A stretch of 64,000 nucleotides of DNA from Pseudomonas sp. AB6 (GTDB lineage Bacteria > Pseudomonadota > Gammaproteobacteria > Pseudomonadales > Pseudomonadaceae), in NCBI RefSeq assembly GCF_034314105.1, contig NZ_JAVIWJ010000001.1, forward strand, positions 3,522,501 through 3,586,500, given 5' to 3'. Within the stretch, counting starts at the first letter, position 1. Every line of letters starts with the position of its first letter. The translations under genes and the position numbers were made by a program. Positions 26,794 to 36,113 of the stretch are shown here, piece after piece. Under the pieces are notes generated by a model that did no database searches, had not been told where the DNA came from, and worked only from the letters and a program-made list of their open reading frames with translations.

Positions 26794-28171
26794 ACCGTTC
26801 CCAACGCTTCATCTTCTGCACCACGGTTGCCTGGCTGACGCCCAACGCTTTGGCGGCCAGCCGCGTGGTCTTGTGTACCTGCAGCGCGGCACGAATGGCG
26901 GCGCGTTCGGCATTTTCCAGCACCTTGCGCAATGGCAAGCGGCTGTCGTCAGCGTGCAGGGAATTGAGGTTGAGGATTTCTTCAGGCAAGTCCAGTGCTT
27001 CGATGATATCGGCATGACTGGTAACCACCAGGCGTTCGACGATATTGATCAGCTCCCGAATATTTCCCGGCCATGCGTAATCGCATAGCACATCGAGGGC
27101 TTCGAGGCTCAATTGCACCTGCCGCTGATAACGGGCGTTAAAACTGTCCAGGTAGTAATGCAACAGCGGTGCAACTTCTTCACTGCGCTCGCGCAATGCC
27201 GGAATCACGATAGGCACAACGTTGAGCCGGTAATACAGATCGGCCCGGAAGCGTCCATCTGCCACCAGTTGCTTCAAGTCGTGATGGGTGGCGCTGATGA
27301 TGCGCACGTCTACTTCCTTGAGTTCCAGACCGCCCACCGGGATAAAGCGATTCTCTTCGATCACCTTGAGCAGCTTGACCTGCACCGCCAGTGGCAAGTC
27401 GCCGATCTCATCGAGGAACAACGTCCCGTGATGCGCCAACTCCAGCAGGCCGCGTTTGCCCTTGGGACCGGCACCGGTAAAGGCGCCAGGGGCATAGCCA
27501 AACAGCTCGGCTTCAATCAGGTTTTCCGGTAGAGCCCCGCAGTTCAGGGCCAAAAACGGTTCTTTGGCGCGGTCGCTGGCGTTGTGGATAAAGTGTGCGA
27601 CCAAGGTTTTACCAACGCCGGTTTCGCCTTGAAGCAACACCTTTACCGAACTGTGGGCGACTTGCCGGGCCAAGGCGAAAACTCTGCCGGACACTTCTTG
27701 ATCGGCCATCAGCGGCGAGTGCAGCAGGTTATCGCGCTGACCGGCGTGAAGTTTGGCGGTGCTGTTGCGCAGTTGCTTGAGCTGTTGCAGCTCGTCGCGC
27801 TCGTGCTTCATGCGCAGCAATTCGGTCATGTCTCGCACAGTGCTGACCACATAGCGAATGCTTTGGTCAGCGCCAAGAATCGGCGTGGCGCTGACCAGTA
27901 GCTTCTTGCCCTGATGCAGGCTTTGCATCACCGACATTGGTTTGCCTTCCTGCAATACACGCAGCGATGCCGACTGGGAAATCACCCCATCCTTGACCAA
28001 CTCCTGCATCGGTCGACCAATCAAGTCCGCGCTGTTGAGACCTGTCAAACGCTCGTAGGCCTTATTGACCTTCAGCGTCTTGCCGTCGCCGTCCGTGATG
28101 TAGACACCATCGTGCAACGCATTGAGCAGCTCTTCGAAACTGGCGTCGTTGACGTTCACCTGAGGCTCCAT
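26786..28171 (-). CDS. Sigma-54-dependent transcriptional activator (PAS-AAA+-TyrR-type HTH)
   Basis: A 461-residue enhancer-binding protein. A PAS domain (FEELLNALHDGVYITDGDGK, residues about 10-120) senses the signal; the AAA+ domain has Walker A GETGVGKT, the sigma-54 contact loop GAFTGA, and Walker B LFLDEIGD; the C-terminus TTRLAAKALGVSQATVVQKM is a helix-turn-helix like that of TyrR. There is no receiver domain, so control is probably by a small molecule. It lies upstream of the ADH-permease pair, whose -24/-12 promoter and dyads it probably controls. It starts with ATG at 28171, 87 bases downstream of agtD. Confidence 0.93.
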   Translation of the reverse strand: MEPQVNVNDASFEELLNALHDGVYITDGDGKTLKVNKAYERLTGLNSADLIGRPMQELVKDGVISQSASLRVLQEGKPMSVMQSLHQGKKLLVSATPILGADQSIRYVVSTVRDMTELLRMKHERDELQQLKQLRNSTAKLHAGQRDNLLHSPLMADQEVSGRVFALARQVAHSSVKVLLQGETGVGKTLVAHFIHNASDRAKEPFLALNCGALPENLIEAELFGYAPGAFTGAGPKGKRGLLELAHHGTLFLDEIGDLPLAVQVKLLKVIEENRFIPVGGLELKEVDVRIISATHHDLKQLVADGRFRADLYYRLNVVPIVIPALRERSEEVAPLLHYYLDSFNARYQRQVQLSLEALDVLCDYAWPGNIRELINIVERLVVTSHADIIEALDLPEEILNLNSLHADDSRLPLRKVLENAERAAIRAALQVHKTTRLAAKALGVSQATVVQKMKRWERSD

Positions 28172-28258
28172 GGCGCGGACGGAAAGGTGAGGATGTTACC
28201 TCAACCTTTCGCCAACAACTTGGCTTCTACAGAGGCGAAGCGTTTATACAACGACGAC

Positions 28259-29083
28259 TCAAACCTCCTGCGTCCTCATCTTCTCGCTGCGCCCACGCAA
28301 CCATTCCAGCACCAGCAGCAACACCACCGAGAACGCAATCAACATGGTTGCGGCAGCGGCAATGGTTGGGCTGAGGTTTTCGCGAATGCCACTGAACATC
28401 TGTCGAGGCAAGGTAACTTGTTCAGGGCCGGCGAGAAACAAGGTCACCACCACTTCATCAAAAGAGGTTGCGAAGGCGAACAGTGCTCCGGAAATCACTC
28501 CCGGCGCGATCAACGGCAACGTCACGCGGCGGAATGCAGTCAGCGGCGAGGCACCCAAGCTTGCAGCGGCGCGAACCAGATTATGGTTAAACCCCTGCAA
28601 GGTCGCTGACACCGTGATTATTACGAACGGAACACCTAGCACGGCGTGGACAAGAATCAGCGAGATGTAGCTATTCCCCATTCCCAGCGGCGCAAAAAAC
28701 AAATAACTGGCCACGCCAACGATGACCACCGGCACCACCATCGGCGAAATCACCAACGCCATGACCAACGCCTTGCCGGGAAAGTCACCACGGGTCAAGC
28801 CAATGGCAGCCAAGGTACCGAAACCCATGGCCAGAACGGTGGCGGCAGGGGCGATGATCATGCTGTTTTTCAGCGAGCGCATCCATTCCGCCGAGGTAAA
28901 AAAGTCCTGATACCAATGCATGGAAAAACCTTGCAGTGGATAAACCAGAAAACTGCCGGAGTTAAACGACAACGGAATGATCACCAGTACCGGCAGTACC
29001 AGAAATAACAGCACCAGCCCGCAAAGAATGCGCAGGGCGTAAAACCAGACCCGCTCAATGGGCGACGTGTAAGGGCTCAGCAT
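28259..29083 (-). CDS. agtD: ABC transporter permease AgtD (PotC-like)
   Basis: A 274-residue inner-membrane permease with six hydrophobic helices and the EAA-type loop RAAASLGASPLTAFRRVTLPLIAPG that contacts the ATPase. It belongs to the polyamine/opine type, and its place in the rpe-gph-trpE neighbourhood corresponds to agtD of P. aeruginosa (PA0606), part of the uptake system for 4-aminobutyrate and 5-aminovalerate. It is the last gene of the agtABCD operon; the 11-base gap to agtC supports co-translation. Name transferred by synteny and family. Confidence 0.8.
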   Translation of the reverse strand: MLSPYTSPIERVWFYALRILCGLVLLFLVLPVLVIIPLSFNSGSFLVYPLQGFSMHWYQDFFTSAEWMRSLKNSMIIAPAATVLAMGFGTLAAIGLTRGDFPGKALVMALVISPMVVPVVIVGVASYLFFAPLGMGNSYISLILVHAVLGVPFVIITVSATLQGFNHNLVRAAASLGASPLTAFRRVTLPLIAPGVISGALFAFATSFDEVVVTLFLAGPEQVTLPRQMFSGIRENLSPTIAAAATMLIAFSVVLLLVLEWLRGRSEKMRTQEV

Positions 29084-29094
29084 GTTGACTCTCC

Positions 29095-30342
29095 TCAGCT
29101 CAAGCGCATACGGCTGGCGCCGACTAGCCAGCTATAAATCAGATAAAGCACGACGGTCGCCGTCAGCAGCAAACCGCCCAGCGCCGTGGCCATGCCCCAG
29201 TTGATGCTGGTGTTGGTGTAGAAGGCGACGAAGTAGCTGACCATTTGATCGTTCGGGCTGCCAAGCAGCGCCGGGGTGATGTAGTAACCGATCGACAATA
29301 TGAACACCAGCAGACACCCCGCGCCGATACCTGCGTAGGTCTGCGGGAAGTACACCCGCCAGAAACTGATCATCGGGTGGCAGCCCAAAGAGATGGCGGC
29401 GCGCATGTACGTCGGTGAGATACCTTTCATGACGCTGTAAATCGGCAAGATCATGAATGGCAGCATGATGTGCACCATCGATATGTAAACCCCGGCTCGG
29501 TTAAACACCAGCTCCAGCGGTTTATCAATAACGCCCATCGACATCAACGCGCTGTTAATCAATCCGCTTGATTGCAGCAACACGATCCAGGCCGCTACTC
29601 GCACCAAAATTGAGGTCCAGAACGGTAACAGCACCATGATCATCAGCAAGTTGCTCTGCCGTGAAGGCAGGTTCGCCAGCAAATACGCCAGTGGATAAGC
29701 CAACAGCAGGCAGATCACGGTGATGACCAAGCCCATCCAAAAGGTGCGGCCGAAGATATCCAGGTAGATCGCTTGATCGGGGGTCGCGGGCGCCACTTCA
29801 CCGAGGTCATTGATGCGGTGGTCAACGGCGGCCAACAAATAATAGGGTGTGATGCTACTGACATTACGGCGGATCGCTTGCCAATAGGCCGGATCGCCCC
29901 AGCGCTCATCGAGTGCTTCGAGTGCTTCTTTATAAGAGGTCGGTTCTGTTGCGAACGGCAAAGCACGCGCGGTTTTCGTCAGCAAGCTGCGGTAACCGGC
30001 CAGTTCCATGTTCAGGCGTTTGGACAGATCGCCCAGCGTTTGATTCTTGCGAGCCAGCGCCAGATCAACGCTCAGCGCTTGATACACCGGTTCAGGCGGC
30101 AGGCTTTTTCCGTCCCATTTCGCCACGGCGGCAACCGTATGCGGCAACGTTCCGACGACTTCCGGATTGTCAACGCTCTTGAATAACAGCGCAACGATGG
30201 GCACCAGGAACACCAACAGCAAAAACAGCACCAGCGGCGCGATCAATGCTTGAGCCTTCCAGCGATTAACCCGTTCAGCACGAGCCAGACGCTGCTTCAG
30301 GGTGGGGCTGGCGCCTTCGGTGAGGGGCACTGCGATGGCCAT
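29095..30342 (-). CDS. agtC: ABC transporter permease AgtC (PotB-like) with periplasmic insertion
   Basis: A 415-residue permease, about 120 residues longer than PotB. The first helix (residues about 31-54) is followed by a hydrophilic insertion up to about residue 190 (KWDGKSLPPEPVYQAL...), predicted periplasmic, before five further helices. The ATPase-contact loop is RAAISLGCHPMISFWRVYFPQT. With AgtD it should form the channel of the 4-aminobutyrate/5-aminovalerate transporter. The insertion may contact the binding protein (inference). Confidence 0.8.
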   Translation of the reverse strand: MAIAVPLTEGASPTLKQRLARAERVNRWKAQALIAPLVLFLLLVFLVPIVALLFKSVDNPEVVGTLPHTVAAVAKWDGKSLPPEPVYQALSVDLALARKNQTLGDLSKRLNMELAGYRSLLTKTARALPFATEPTSYKEALEALDERWGDPAYWQAIRRNVSSITPYYLLAAVDHRINDLGEVAPATPDQAIYLDIFGRTFWMGLVITVICLLLAYPLAYLLANLPSRQSNLLMIMVLLPFWTSILVRVAAWIVLLQSSGLINSALMSMGVIDKPLELVFNRAGVYISMVHIMLPFMILPIYSVMKGISPTYMRAAISLGCHPMISFWRVYFPQTYAGIGAGCLLVFILSIGYYITPALLGSPNDQMVSYFVAFYTNTSINWGMATALGGLLLTATVVLYLIYSWLVGASRMRLS

Positions 30343-30426
30343 AACGAACTCCGAAAATCTCTAAACAATGGATGCAGCCCTCCTCTCGAAGAAAGGAGGG
30401 ACTGGATCTAACTCAACGTAAACTGC

Positions 30427-31464
30427 TTACTTGGCAGCCCACGCGGTGAAGCGCTGCTCCAGTTGCTCACCGTTGTCAGCCCAGAAGCCGACGTCGATCT
30501 GCACTTGGTTTTTGATGTTTTCCGGGGTCGTCGGCATGTCTTTCAAGACGCCTTTGTCCAATAACGGGACAGCTTTGGTGTTAGCTGGGCCGTAAGCAAT
30601 GTTCTCGGAATAGGTTTTTTGCTGTTCTGGACTAACCGAGTAAGCGATGAACTTCTTCGCTTCGGCTGCATTTTTCGAGCCCTTCGGAATCGCCCACGCG
30701 TCGAAGTCGTAGACGCCGCCATTCCAGACCACTTTCAGGTTGCTTTCTTTCTGCACAGCGGCGATACGGCCGTTGTAGGCCGAGCTCATCACCACGTCAC
30801 CGGACGCGAGGAACTGCGGCGGTTGAGCGCCAGCTTCCCACCATTGGATAAACGGCTTGAGTTCATCGAGCTTTTTGAAAGCGCGGTCTTGACCGTCTTT
30901 GCCGGCCAGCACTTTGTAGACGTCTTTCGGTGCAACACCGTCAGCCATCAACGCAAATTCCAAGGTGTACTTGGCGCCTTTACGCAGGCCACGTTTTCCT
31001 GGGAATTTTTTGACGTTCCAGAAATCCGCCCAACCTGTTGGTGCGCTGGCCAGCTTGTCGGCGTTGTAAGCCAACACGGTGGACCACACGAAGAAGCCTA
31101 CGCCGCAGGTCTGGATAGCGCCCGGAACGTAGTCAGCTTTGGTGCCGGGAAGTGAAGCCGGATCGATTTCTTCGAACATGCCTTCGTCGCAACCGCGCGA
31201 CAGCTCAGGCGACTCGACTTCTACCAGATCCCAAGAAACGCTCTTGGTGTCGACCATGGTTTTGATTTTGGCCATCTCGCCGTTGTATTCACCCGCAATA
31301 ATCTTACCGTTGCCGGCCTTTTCCCACGGTGCATAGAAAGCTTTTACCTGGGCGTCCTTGTTGGCACCGCCGAAGGAAATAACGGTCAGATCCGTTGCCG
31401 CCATGGCATTGGCCGCGCACATCATGCCCAGCGTAATAGCGGTGAACTTCAAAGATTTAAGCAT
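30427..31464 (-). CDS. agtB: ABC transporter substrate-binding protein AgtB
   Basis: A 345-residue periplasmic binding protein. The signal peptide MLKSLKFTAITLGMMCAANAMA is clear (cleavage after AMA, about residue 22), and the mature chain has the PotD-like fold with ISFGGANKDAQVKAFY at the start, and DLVEVESPELSRGCDEGMFE. By family and position it corresponds to AgtB of P. aeruginosa, which captures GABA and 5-aminovalerate. It lies 84 bases from agtC and 64 from agtA; the wider gaps may reflect higher expression of the binding protein. Confidence 0.82.
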   Translation of the reverse strand: MLKSLKFTAITLGMMCAANAMAATDLTVISFGGANKDAQVKAFYAPWEKAGNGKIIAGEYNGEMAKIKTMVDTKSVSWDLVEVESPELSRGCDEGMFEEIDPASLPGTKADYVPGAIQTCGVGFFVWSTVLAYNADKLASAPTGWADFWNVKKFPGKRGLRKGAKYTLEFALMADGVAPKDVYKVLAGKDGQDRAFKKLDELKPFIQWWEAGAQPPQFLASGDVVMSSAYNGRIAAVQKESNLKVVWNGGVYDFDAWAIPKGSKNAAEAKKFIAYSVSPEQQKTYSENIAYGPANTKAVPLLDKGVLKDMPTTPENIKNQVQIDVGFWADNGEQLEQRFTAWAAK

Positions 31465-31528
31465 TTATTGTTCTCTCCACAGTGTGCAGTGTTGGTTATA
31501 CGTGGGGCGATTGATTCGCCTCTGACAG

Positions 31529-32653
31529 TTACAGCGCTTCCAGCAAGGGATCGAGTGCGCGAACGTGCTCGACCTGCCATCCAATTGGCACAACATCGCC
31601 GACAGTCAGCCCCGGATCGAGTTCCGCGACTGGCTGCTTAACGAAGAAGTCGGTTTTTCCTGCAACTTCCAGACGCACACGGACGTGGTCGCCCAGATAA
31701 ATAAATTCAGCAACGCGACCGGAGAACCGGTTTACGCAGTTTTCACTGTGGCCGTTCACGCGAACGCGTTCAGGGCGGACCGACAGCGTCACCTGATCAC
31801 CGATTTCGCCGACATTGACCGCCAATGCTTCGACCTTTTCGCCGCGGGCCAAGGCCACGACGCAGCGATCACCGGAGCGGCTGATCAAGTGGCCGTTAAG
31901 CCGATTGTTTTCGCCGATGAAGTTAGCGACAAACGTGTTTTTCGGCTCTTCATATAGCGTGCGAGGCGGTGCGATTTGCTGAATTTCGCCCTGATGGAAG
32001 ACTGCCACCCGGTCCGACATGGTCAGCGCTTCGCCTTGGTCGTGGGTCACGTAAACCACGGTGACGCCAAGGCGCTGGTGAAGGTGCTTGATTTCCATCT
32101 GCATGTGTTCACGCAACTGTTTATCCAGCGCACCCAAAGGCTCGTCCATCAGCACCAACTGCGGTTCAAACACCAACGCACGGGCCAACGCTACACGCTG
32201 CTGTTGGCCACCAGAAAGCTGCGCCGGGTAACGATGGGCGAAAGCGTCGAGCTGGACCATGCTTAAGGCACGCTTGACCCGATCGCTAAGATCGGATTTG
32301 TTAAAGCCACGCACCGAAAGCGGGAACGCCAGGTTCTCCGAAACCGTCATGTGCGGAAACAACGCATAGTTTTGGAACACCATGCCGATGTCGCGCTTGT
32401 GGGGCGGAACGTTGTTGATCGCGCGCCCGGCCAGCTTGATTTCGCCGGCGGTGGGCGTTTCAAAGCCGGCCAACATCATCAGGCTGGTGGTTTTGCCGGA
32501 CCCGGAAGGCCCAAGCAACGTGAGGAACTCGCCTTTGCGAATTTCCAGATTGAGGTCTTTGACGATCAGGTTTTCGCCGTCGTAGCTTTTCTGTACGCCA
32601 CGGAAGCTGACCAGAACATCACTCAACCCAGCGCTTGAATCGACGTCGCTCAT
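31529..32653 (-). CDS. agtA: ABC transporter ATP-binding protein AgtA (PotA-like)
   Basis: A 374-residue ATPase: Walker A GPSGSGKTT, signature LSGGQQQRVALARAL, Walker B LVLMDEPLGALD, and a C-terminal TOBE domain (VTLSVRPERVRV). The ATG at 32653 follows AGGTGTGGG and drops 83 unconserved residues of the longer frame, which would run across the promoter. First gene of agtABCD. Upstream are a probable sigma-70 promoter and a perfect 20-bp palindrome; agtSR, which controls the transporter in P. aeruginosa, lies directly upstream on the same strand. Confidence 0.88.
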   Translation of the reverse strand: MSDVDSSAGLSDVLVSFRGVQKSYDGENLIVKDLNLEIRKGEFLTLLGPSGSGKTTSLMMLAGFETPTAGEIKLAGRAINNVPPHKRDIGMVFQNYALFPHMTVSENLAFPLSVRGFNKSDLSDRVKRALSMVQLDAFAHRYPAQLSGGQQQRVALARALVFEPQLVLMDEPLGALDKQLREHMQMEIKHLHQRLGVTVVYVTHDQGEALTMSDRVAVFHQGEIQQIAPPRTLYEEPKNTFVANFIGENNRLNGHLISRSGDRCVVALARGEKVEALAVNVGEIGDQVTLSVRPERVRVNGHSENCVNRFSGRVAEFIYLGDHVRVRLEVAGKTDFFVKQPVAELDPGLTVGDVVPIGWQVEHVRALDPLLEAL

Positions 32654-32685
32654 TACCCACACCTTTGTTTGTCTGCCGTGGATCA

Positions 32686-32713
32686 AGCCTAGATCAGGCA
32701 GCGGCTCAGGCAA
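32686..32713 (-). promoter_or_regulatory. Probable promoter of agtABCD
   Basis: On the minus strand TTGCCT (32708-32713) and TAGGCT (32686-32691) are 16 bases apart, close to -35/-10 elements, with the -10 about 32 bases before the agtA start. The weak -10 fits a promoter that needs an activator. Confidence 0.45.
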
Positions 32714-32734
32714 ATCGGCGGGCGAGAGAGATTG

Positions 32735-32754
32735 CTGTAGGGATTGCCCTACAG
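32735..32754. promoter_or_regulatory. Perfect palindrome upstream of agtA, candidate AgtR operator
   Basis: CTGTAGGG-ATTG-CCCTACAG has 8-bp perfect arms. It ends 21 bases upstream of the putative -35 element, where a NarL-type response regulator activating from upstream would bind. AgtR, a NarL-type regulator, is encoded next to it. Confidence 0.55.
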
Positions 32755-32909
32755 TGATGACGCAAATAGGTATGTAATTGGAAATAGATACTTCGTTTGG
32801 AACAACGCTATCGCGATCAAGCCAGACCCTGAGGGCAACAATTACATTGCAGGAGCCGACTGGCTTAGGATGACAGGTGCCAAACATGTCGCAGACGGAC
32901 ATGCTTGCA

Positions 32910-33539
32910 TCACAACAACTTATGCTCCAGCGCGTATTTCACCAAATCAGCCAAAGACGTGATGTGCAGCTTCTGCATCAAGCGCGCTTTGTGGGTGCTA
33001 ATGGTTTTACTGCTCAGGGCCAACTGCTGGGCGATGTCATTGACGTTGGCACCTTGGGCCAAGCGTTCGAACACCGAGAACTCGCGCTCGGACAATAACG
33101 AATGCAGGGGTCGGCTATCGGTCAAGCCCACCTCAAAGACCATACGGTCCGCAAGATCTGGATCAATGTATCGTCCACCGGCTGCGACCCGGCGTATGGC
33201 TGTCAGTAGCAACGCGGGGTCACTGTCTTTGGTCGCATAACCGGCAGCGCCGACTTTCAATGCGCGCGCCGCCATTTGCGCTTCATCGTGCATCGAGAGC
33301 ACCAAAATCGCTGGCGGATTGTTCAGCGCACGAATCCGTGGGATCGCTTCGAGGCCATTGACGCCAGGCATTGAAATGTCTAGCAGCACCACTTCGCATT
33401 CGACATGACGCAACGTGTCCAACAACTGCTCGCCGTTGCTGGCCTCACCCACAACTACCAAGTCTTTCGCTAACCCGATCAGCTGTTTAAGCCCTTCGCG
33501 GACGATAGTATGGTCTTCAGCTACCAATACACGAATCAC
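32910..33539 (-). CDS. agtR: NarL/FixJ-type response regulator AgtR
   Basis: A 209-residue regulator. The receiver domain has VAEDHTIVREGL, the phospho-acceptor Asp in VVLLDISMPGVNG and the Lys in GYATKDS; the C-terminus is a LuxR-type helix-turn-helix (LSEREFSVFERLAQGANVND; ALSSKTISTHKARLMQKL). GTG 33539 (MIRVLVAEDH) is preferred over GTG 33548 because AGGAG lies 8 bases before it. It is 32 bases from agtS, same strand, and upstream of agtA, as in the P. aeruginosa agtSR-agtABCD region. Confidence 0.85.
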   Translation of the reverse strand: MIRVLVAEDHTIVREGLKQLIGLAKDLVVVGEASNGEQLLDTLRHVECEVVLLDISMPGVNGLEAIPRIRALNNPPAILVLSMHDEAQMAARALKVGAAGYATKDSDPALLLTAIRRVAAGGRYIDPDLADRMVFEVGLTDSRPLHSLLSEREFSVFERLAQGANVNDIAQQLALSSKTISTHKARLMQKLHITSLADLVKYALEHKLL

Positions 33540-33571
33540 TGTTCTCACTCCTGCCCAATGGCGTTGGATAA

Positions 33572-35995
33572 TTAAACGGCCAGCGGAATATAGGCGCGCA
33601 AGGTTGTGCCCTCGCCCGACTCACTGTCCAGCTGCAAAGTGCCGCCCAACATCAGTACCCGTTCGCGCATGCCTACAACGCCGAACGAGGTCGACCTACC
33701 CTGCTCAGGCACAAAACCTCGTCCATCATCGGCGACGGTCATACACAACACCCCGTTTTCCAGCGTCAGGCTTAGCTCCACCGTGTGCGCTTGAGCGTGT
33801 CGCATCACGTTCGTCAGAGCCTCCTGAAGGATACGAAATAAGCCAATGGCCTTAGCATCGCTGAGCGCCGGCAGGTTGTCCGGAACCTCAACTAAACACG
33901 GAATCTGGGTTCGGGCTTCGAATCGCCGCGCTTGCCACTCGATGGCGGAAGCGATGCCTGCATCTAGAATCGGCGGACGCAGTGCAGTGGCAACGTCGCG
34001 CACCAATTGGAACAGCTGGGAAATGAGGCGCTTCATACTGTTTAGCCGGTCACGCAGGCCAGGATCAAGATCGGCGTAGGCCAATTCGCACATAGAGGTT
34101 TCCAGTTTAAGCACGGTCAGCATTTGCCCGAGTTCGTCATGCACTTCGCGGGCGATCCGCGCTTTCTCTTCTTCACGCACGCTTTCCAAGTGCGCCGACA
34201 ATTCTCGCAATTGCTCGCGAGAGCTGGCCAATTGCAGCTCGATGCGCTTGCTCGCAGTAATGTCCCAAACAATGCCGTCCCAGACCATTCGATCATCGTC
34301 CAAGCGGCGAGCAATGGCCTTGATTTCCGCCCAACGCTCTTCGCCTTCCCGGGTCAGAATCCGTCCCTGCCACGCCCAATCGCTGTCGCTTCCCAAAGAT
34401 CGATCCTGCACCAAGTGGTAACCAATCCGGTCATCGGGGTGTACCAGGTTACGCAACCCCATGCTCGGGTGGCGCAATGCAGCGGGCGCGTAACCCACCA
34501 ACGTTTCACTGCCCTCGCTGATGTAGGCAAACTCCGGCTCACCACCGGATTGCGCACGCTCCAAACGAAATACCAGCCCCGGCACGTTAGCCGCGATGCC
34601 CTGCAATCGCGCTTCGCTTTCCTGAAGCGCCGCCACGGCACGTCTTCGATCAGTGACATCGGTGAGGAATACGACTAGGTATTCCGCATCCCTGAACCGC
34701 ATAAAGCTGAGGGAGACATCAACCGGTAAAAAGCTGCCGTCGGCGCAAATACAGTTGGTTTCGAAGCTCTGCGGGCTTTCTTCGGTGGAACGGGCACGCT
34801 TCCAAAGGTTCAGCCAGCGGTCCATGTGCAGACCCGGCTCGAAATCAATCAGTGGCCGATCAACAACGCCGCCCTCGGCATACCCCAACATCGCTTCGGC
34901 GGCGTGATTGGCATAACGCACATGGCTGTCCCAATTGACCCAAAGAATGCCAACGGTGCTTTGGTCGATGGAAAACTGCGTCAAGCGCAGGGCTTTTTCG
35001 CTGGCTTGACGCCGTGCGATGTCTTCACGGGCAGCGTCAAGACTTTGCTCTAGAGCGTGTTGCTGACGACGCTGCCAGACCACAATCGCAAAGCATGCTA
35101 GAAACATGACAGTAACCAGCAACGTCAGGTTTTGCCAAAACCCGGGAGACTCGCTCAGCCGTGGGTATTTAGGCTGCAACCAGCGCGAGTGAAGTTGTTC
35201 AAGGTCGCGCGCGGGAATCGCATGCAGGGCGGCGGTAATAATGCCCGCCAACTCAGGCCAATCTTTGCGCGACGCCACCCGCAACAACTGTGGCAAACCG
35301 ATGTCGCCCACTACCGCGAGCCCGATAAAATCCGGTTCGACGGACAACCGGCTGAGCTGCGCTTCATCGACTACGGCGTATTTAGCTTGCTGGCTCAGCA
35401 GTAGTTGCAACGCTTGACGCTCCAGCGGAACGCCTTGCAAGTTCAGATGGGTGTAGGTGCTGCGCAGATAATCCGCTACCGGGTTGGGCATCCGGACTGC
35501 GACGCGGTCATGACCGTCAAGTTTTTCAAGGTCCACCCCACCACCACTGCTGCGCTCACCCACGATTAGATTCGGGACGCGCATATATGGGTCGGAAAAC
35601 AGCCAAAGCCGCAAGCTAGCGGGCGTTTGGGTCAAGCCAGGAGCGAGATCGATAGCACCTTGCTCTAAAGCAGTATCCAGCGCTGCTTGATCGGGATAGT
35701 TACGCCAGAGCAATTCAACTTGAAGGGTTTTCTCCAGCTCTTTCATTAGGTCGACGTTTGCACCCGACAATAGCTGCAATCGCTTGTCCAGTTGGGCGTA
35801 GGGCGCTTGCAACACCAATCCGATGCGCAACTGACCCCGCTGATTGAGCCAGGCACGCTGCTCCTGGCTCAACGCTGAAGCGGCCGCAACCGGCTGAGAT
35901 GCGGCATTAGCCAAAAAAGGCAGCCCCGCCATAAGTAAAATCATTACAAAAAAAAGGCGCTGGCCGACGACCCGTATGCGCATCAATCGAATCAT
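33572..35995 (-). CDS. agtS: Hybrid-sensor-like histidine kinase AgtS with periplasmic binding domain
   Basis: An 807-residue kinase. A signal/anchor (LFFVMILLMAGLPFLANAA) is followed by a periplasmic family-3 solute-binding domain (about 50-270), a second transmembrane helix (LTLLVTVMFLACFAIVVW), two PAS domains (about 330-450 and 460-580), a NarL-type dimerisation box KARIAREVHDELGQMLTVLKLE with the phosphorylated His, and an ATPase domain (LFRILQEALTNVMRHAQA, DDGRGF). The binding domain suggests direct sensing of an amino acid, in line with the GABA/5-aminovalerate system that it is linked to. Divergent from the DUF3530 gene. Confidence 0.85.
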   Translation of the reverse strand: MIRLMRIRVVGQRLFFVMILLMAGLPFLANAASQPVAAASALSQEQRAWLNQRGQLRIGLVLQAPYAQLDKRLQLLSGANVDLMKELEKTLQVELLWRNYPDQAALDTALEQGAIDLAPGLTQTPASLRLWLFSDPYMRVPNLIVGERSSGGGVDLEKLDGHDRVAVRMPNPVADYLRSTYTHLNLQGVPLERQALQLLLSQQAKYAVVDEAQLSRLSVEPDFIGLAVVGDIGLPQLLRVASRKDWPELAGIITAALHAIPARDLEQLHSRWLQPKYPRLSESPGFWQNLTLLVTVMFLACFAIVVWQRRQQHALEQSLDAAREDIARRQASEKALRLTQFSIDQSTVGILWVNWDSHVRYANHAAEAMLGYAEGGVVDRPLIDFEPGLHMDRWLNLWKRARSTEESPQSFETNCICADGSFLPVDVSLSFMRFRDAEYLVVFLTDVTDRRRAVAALQESEARLQGIAANVPGLVFRLERAQSGGEPEFAYISEGSETLVGYAPAALRHPSMGLRNLVHPDDRIGYHLVQDRSLGSDSDWAWQGRILTREGEERWAEIKAIARRLDDDRMVWDGIVWDITASKRIELQLASSREQLRELSAHLESVREEEKARIAREVHDELGQMLTVLKLETSMCELAYADLDPGLRDRLNSMKRLISQLFQLVRDVATALRPPILDAGIASAIEWQARRFEARTQIPCLVEVPDNLPALSDAKAIGLFRILQEALTNVMRHAQAHTVELSLTLENGVLCMTVADDGRGFVPEQGRSTSFGVVGMRERVLMLGGTLQLDSESGEGTTLRAYIPLAV

Positions 35996-36113
35996 AAACG
36001 TGTCATTCCGTTGCTCCGTGAATTGCCGCTACTGCTGCGGTACGACCCAAACGCCTGACAAACACTGAACAACCCATTAGGCTGCAATAACGTTTCTGGC
36101 CATGGAATATCGG

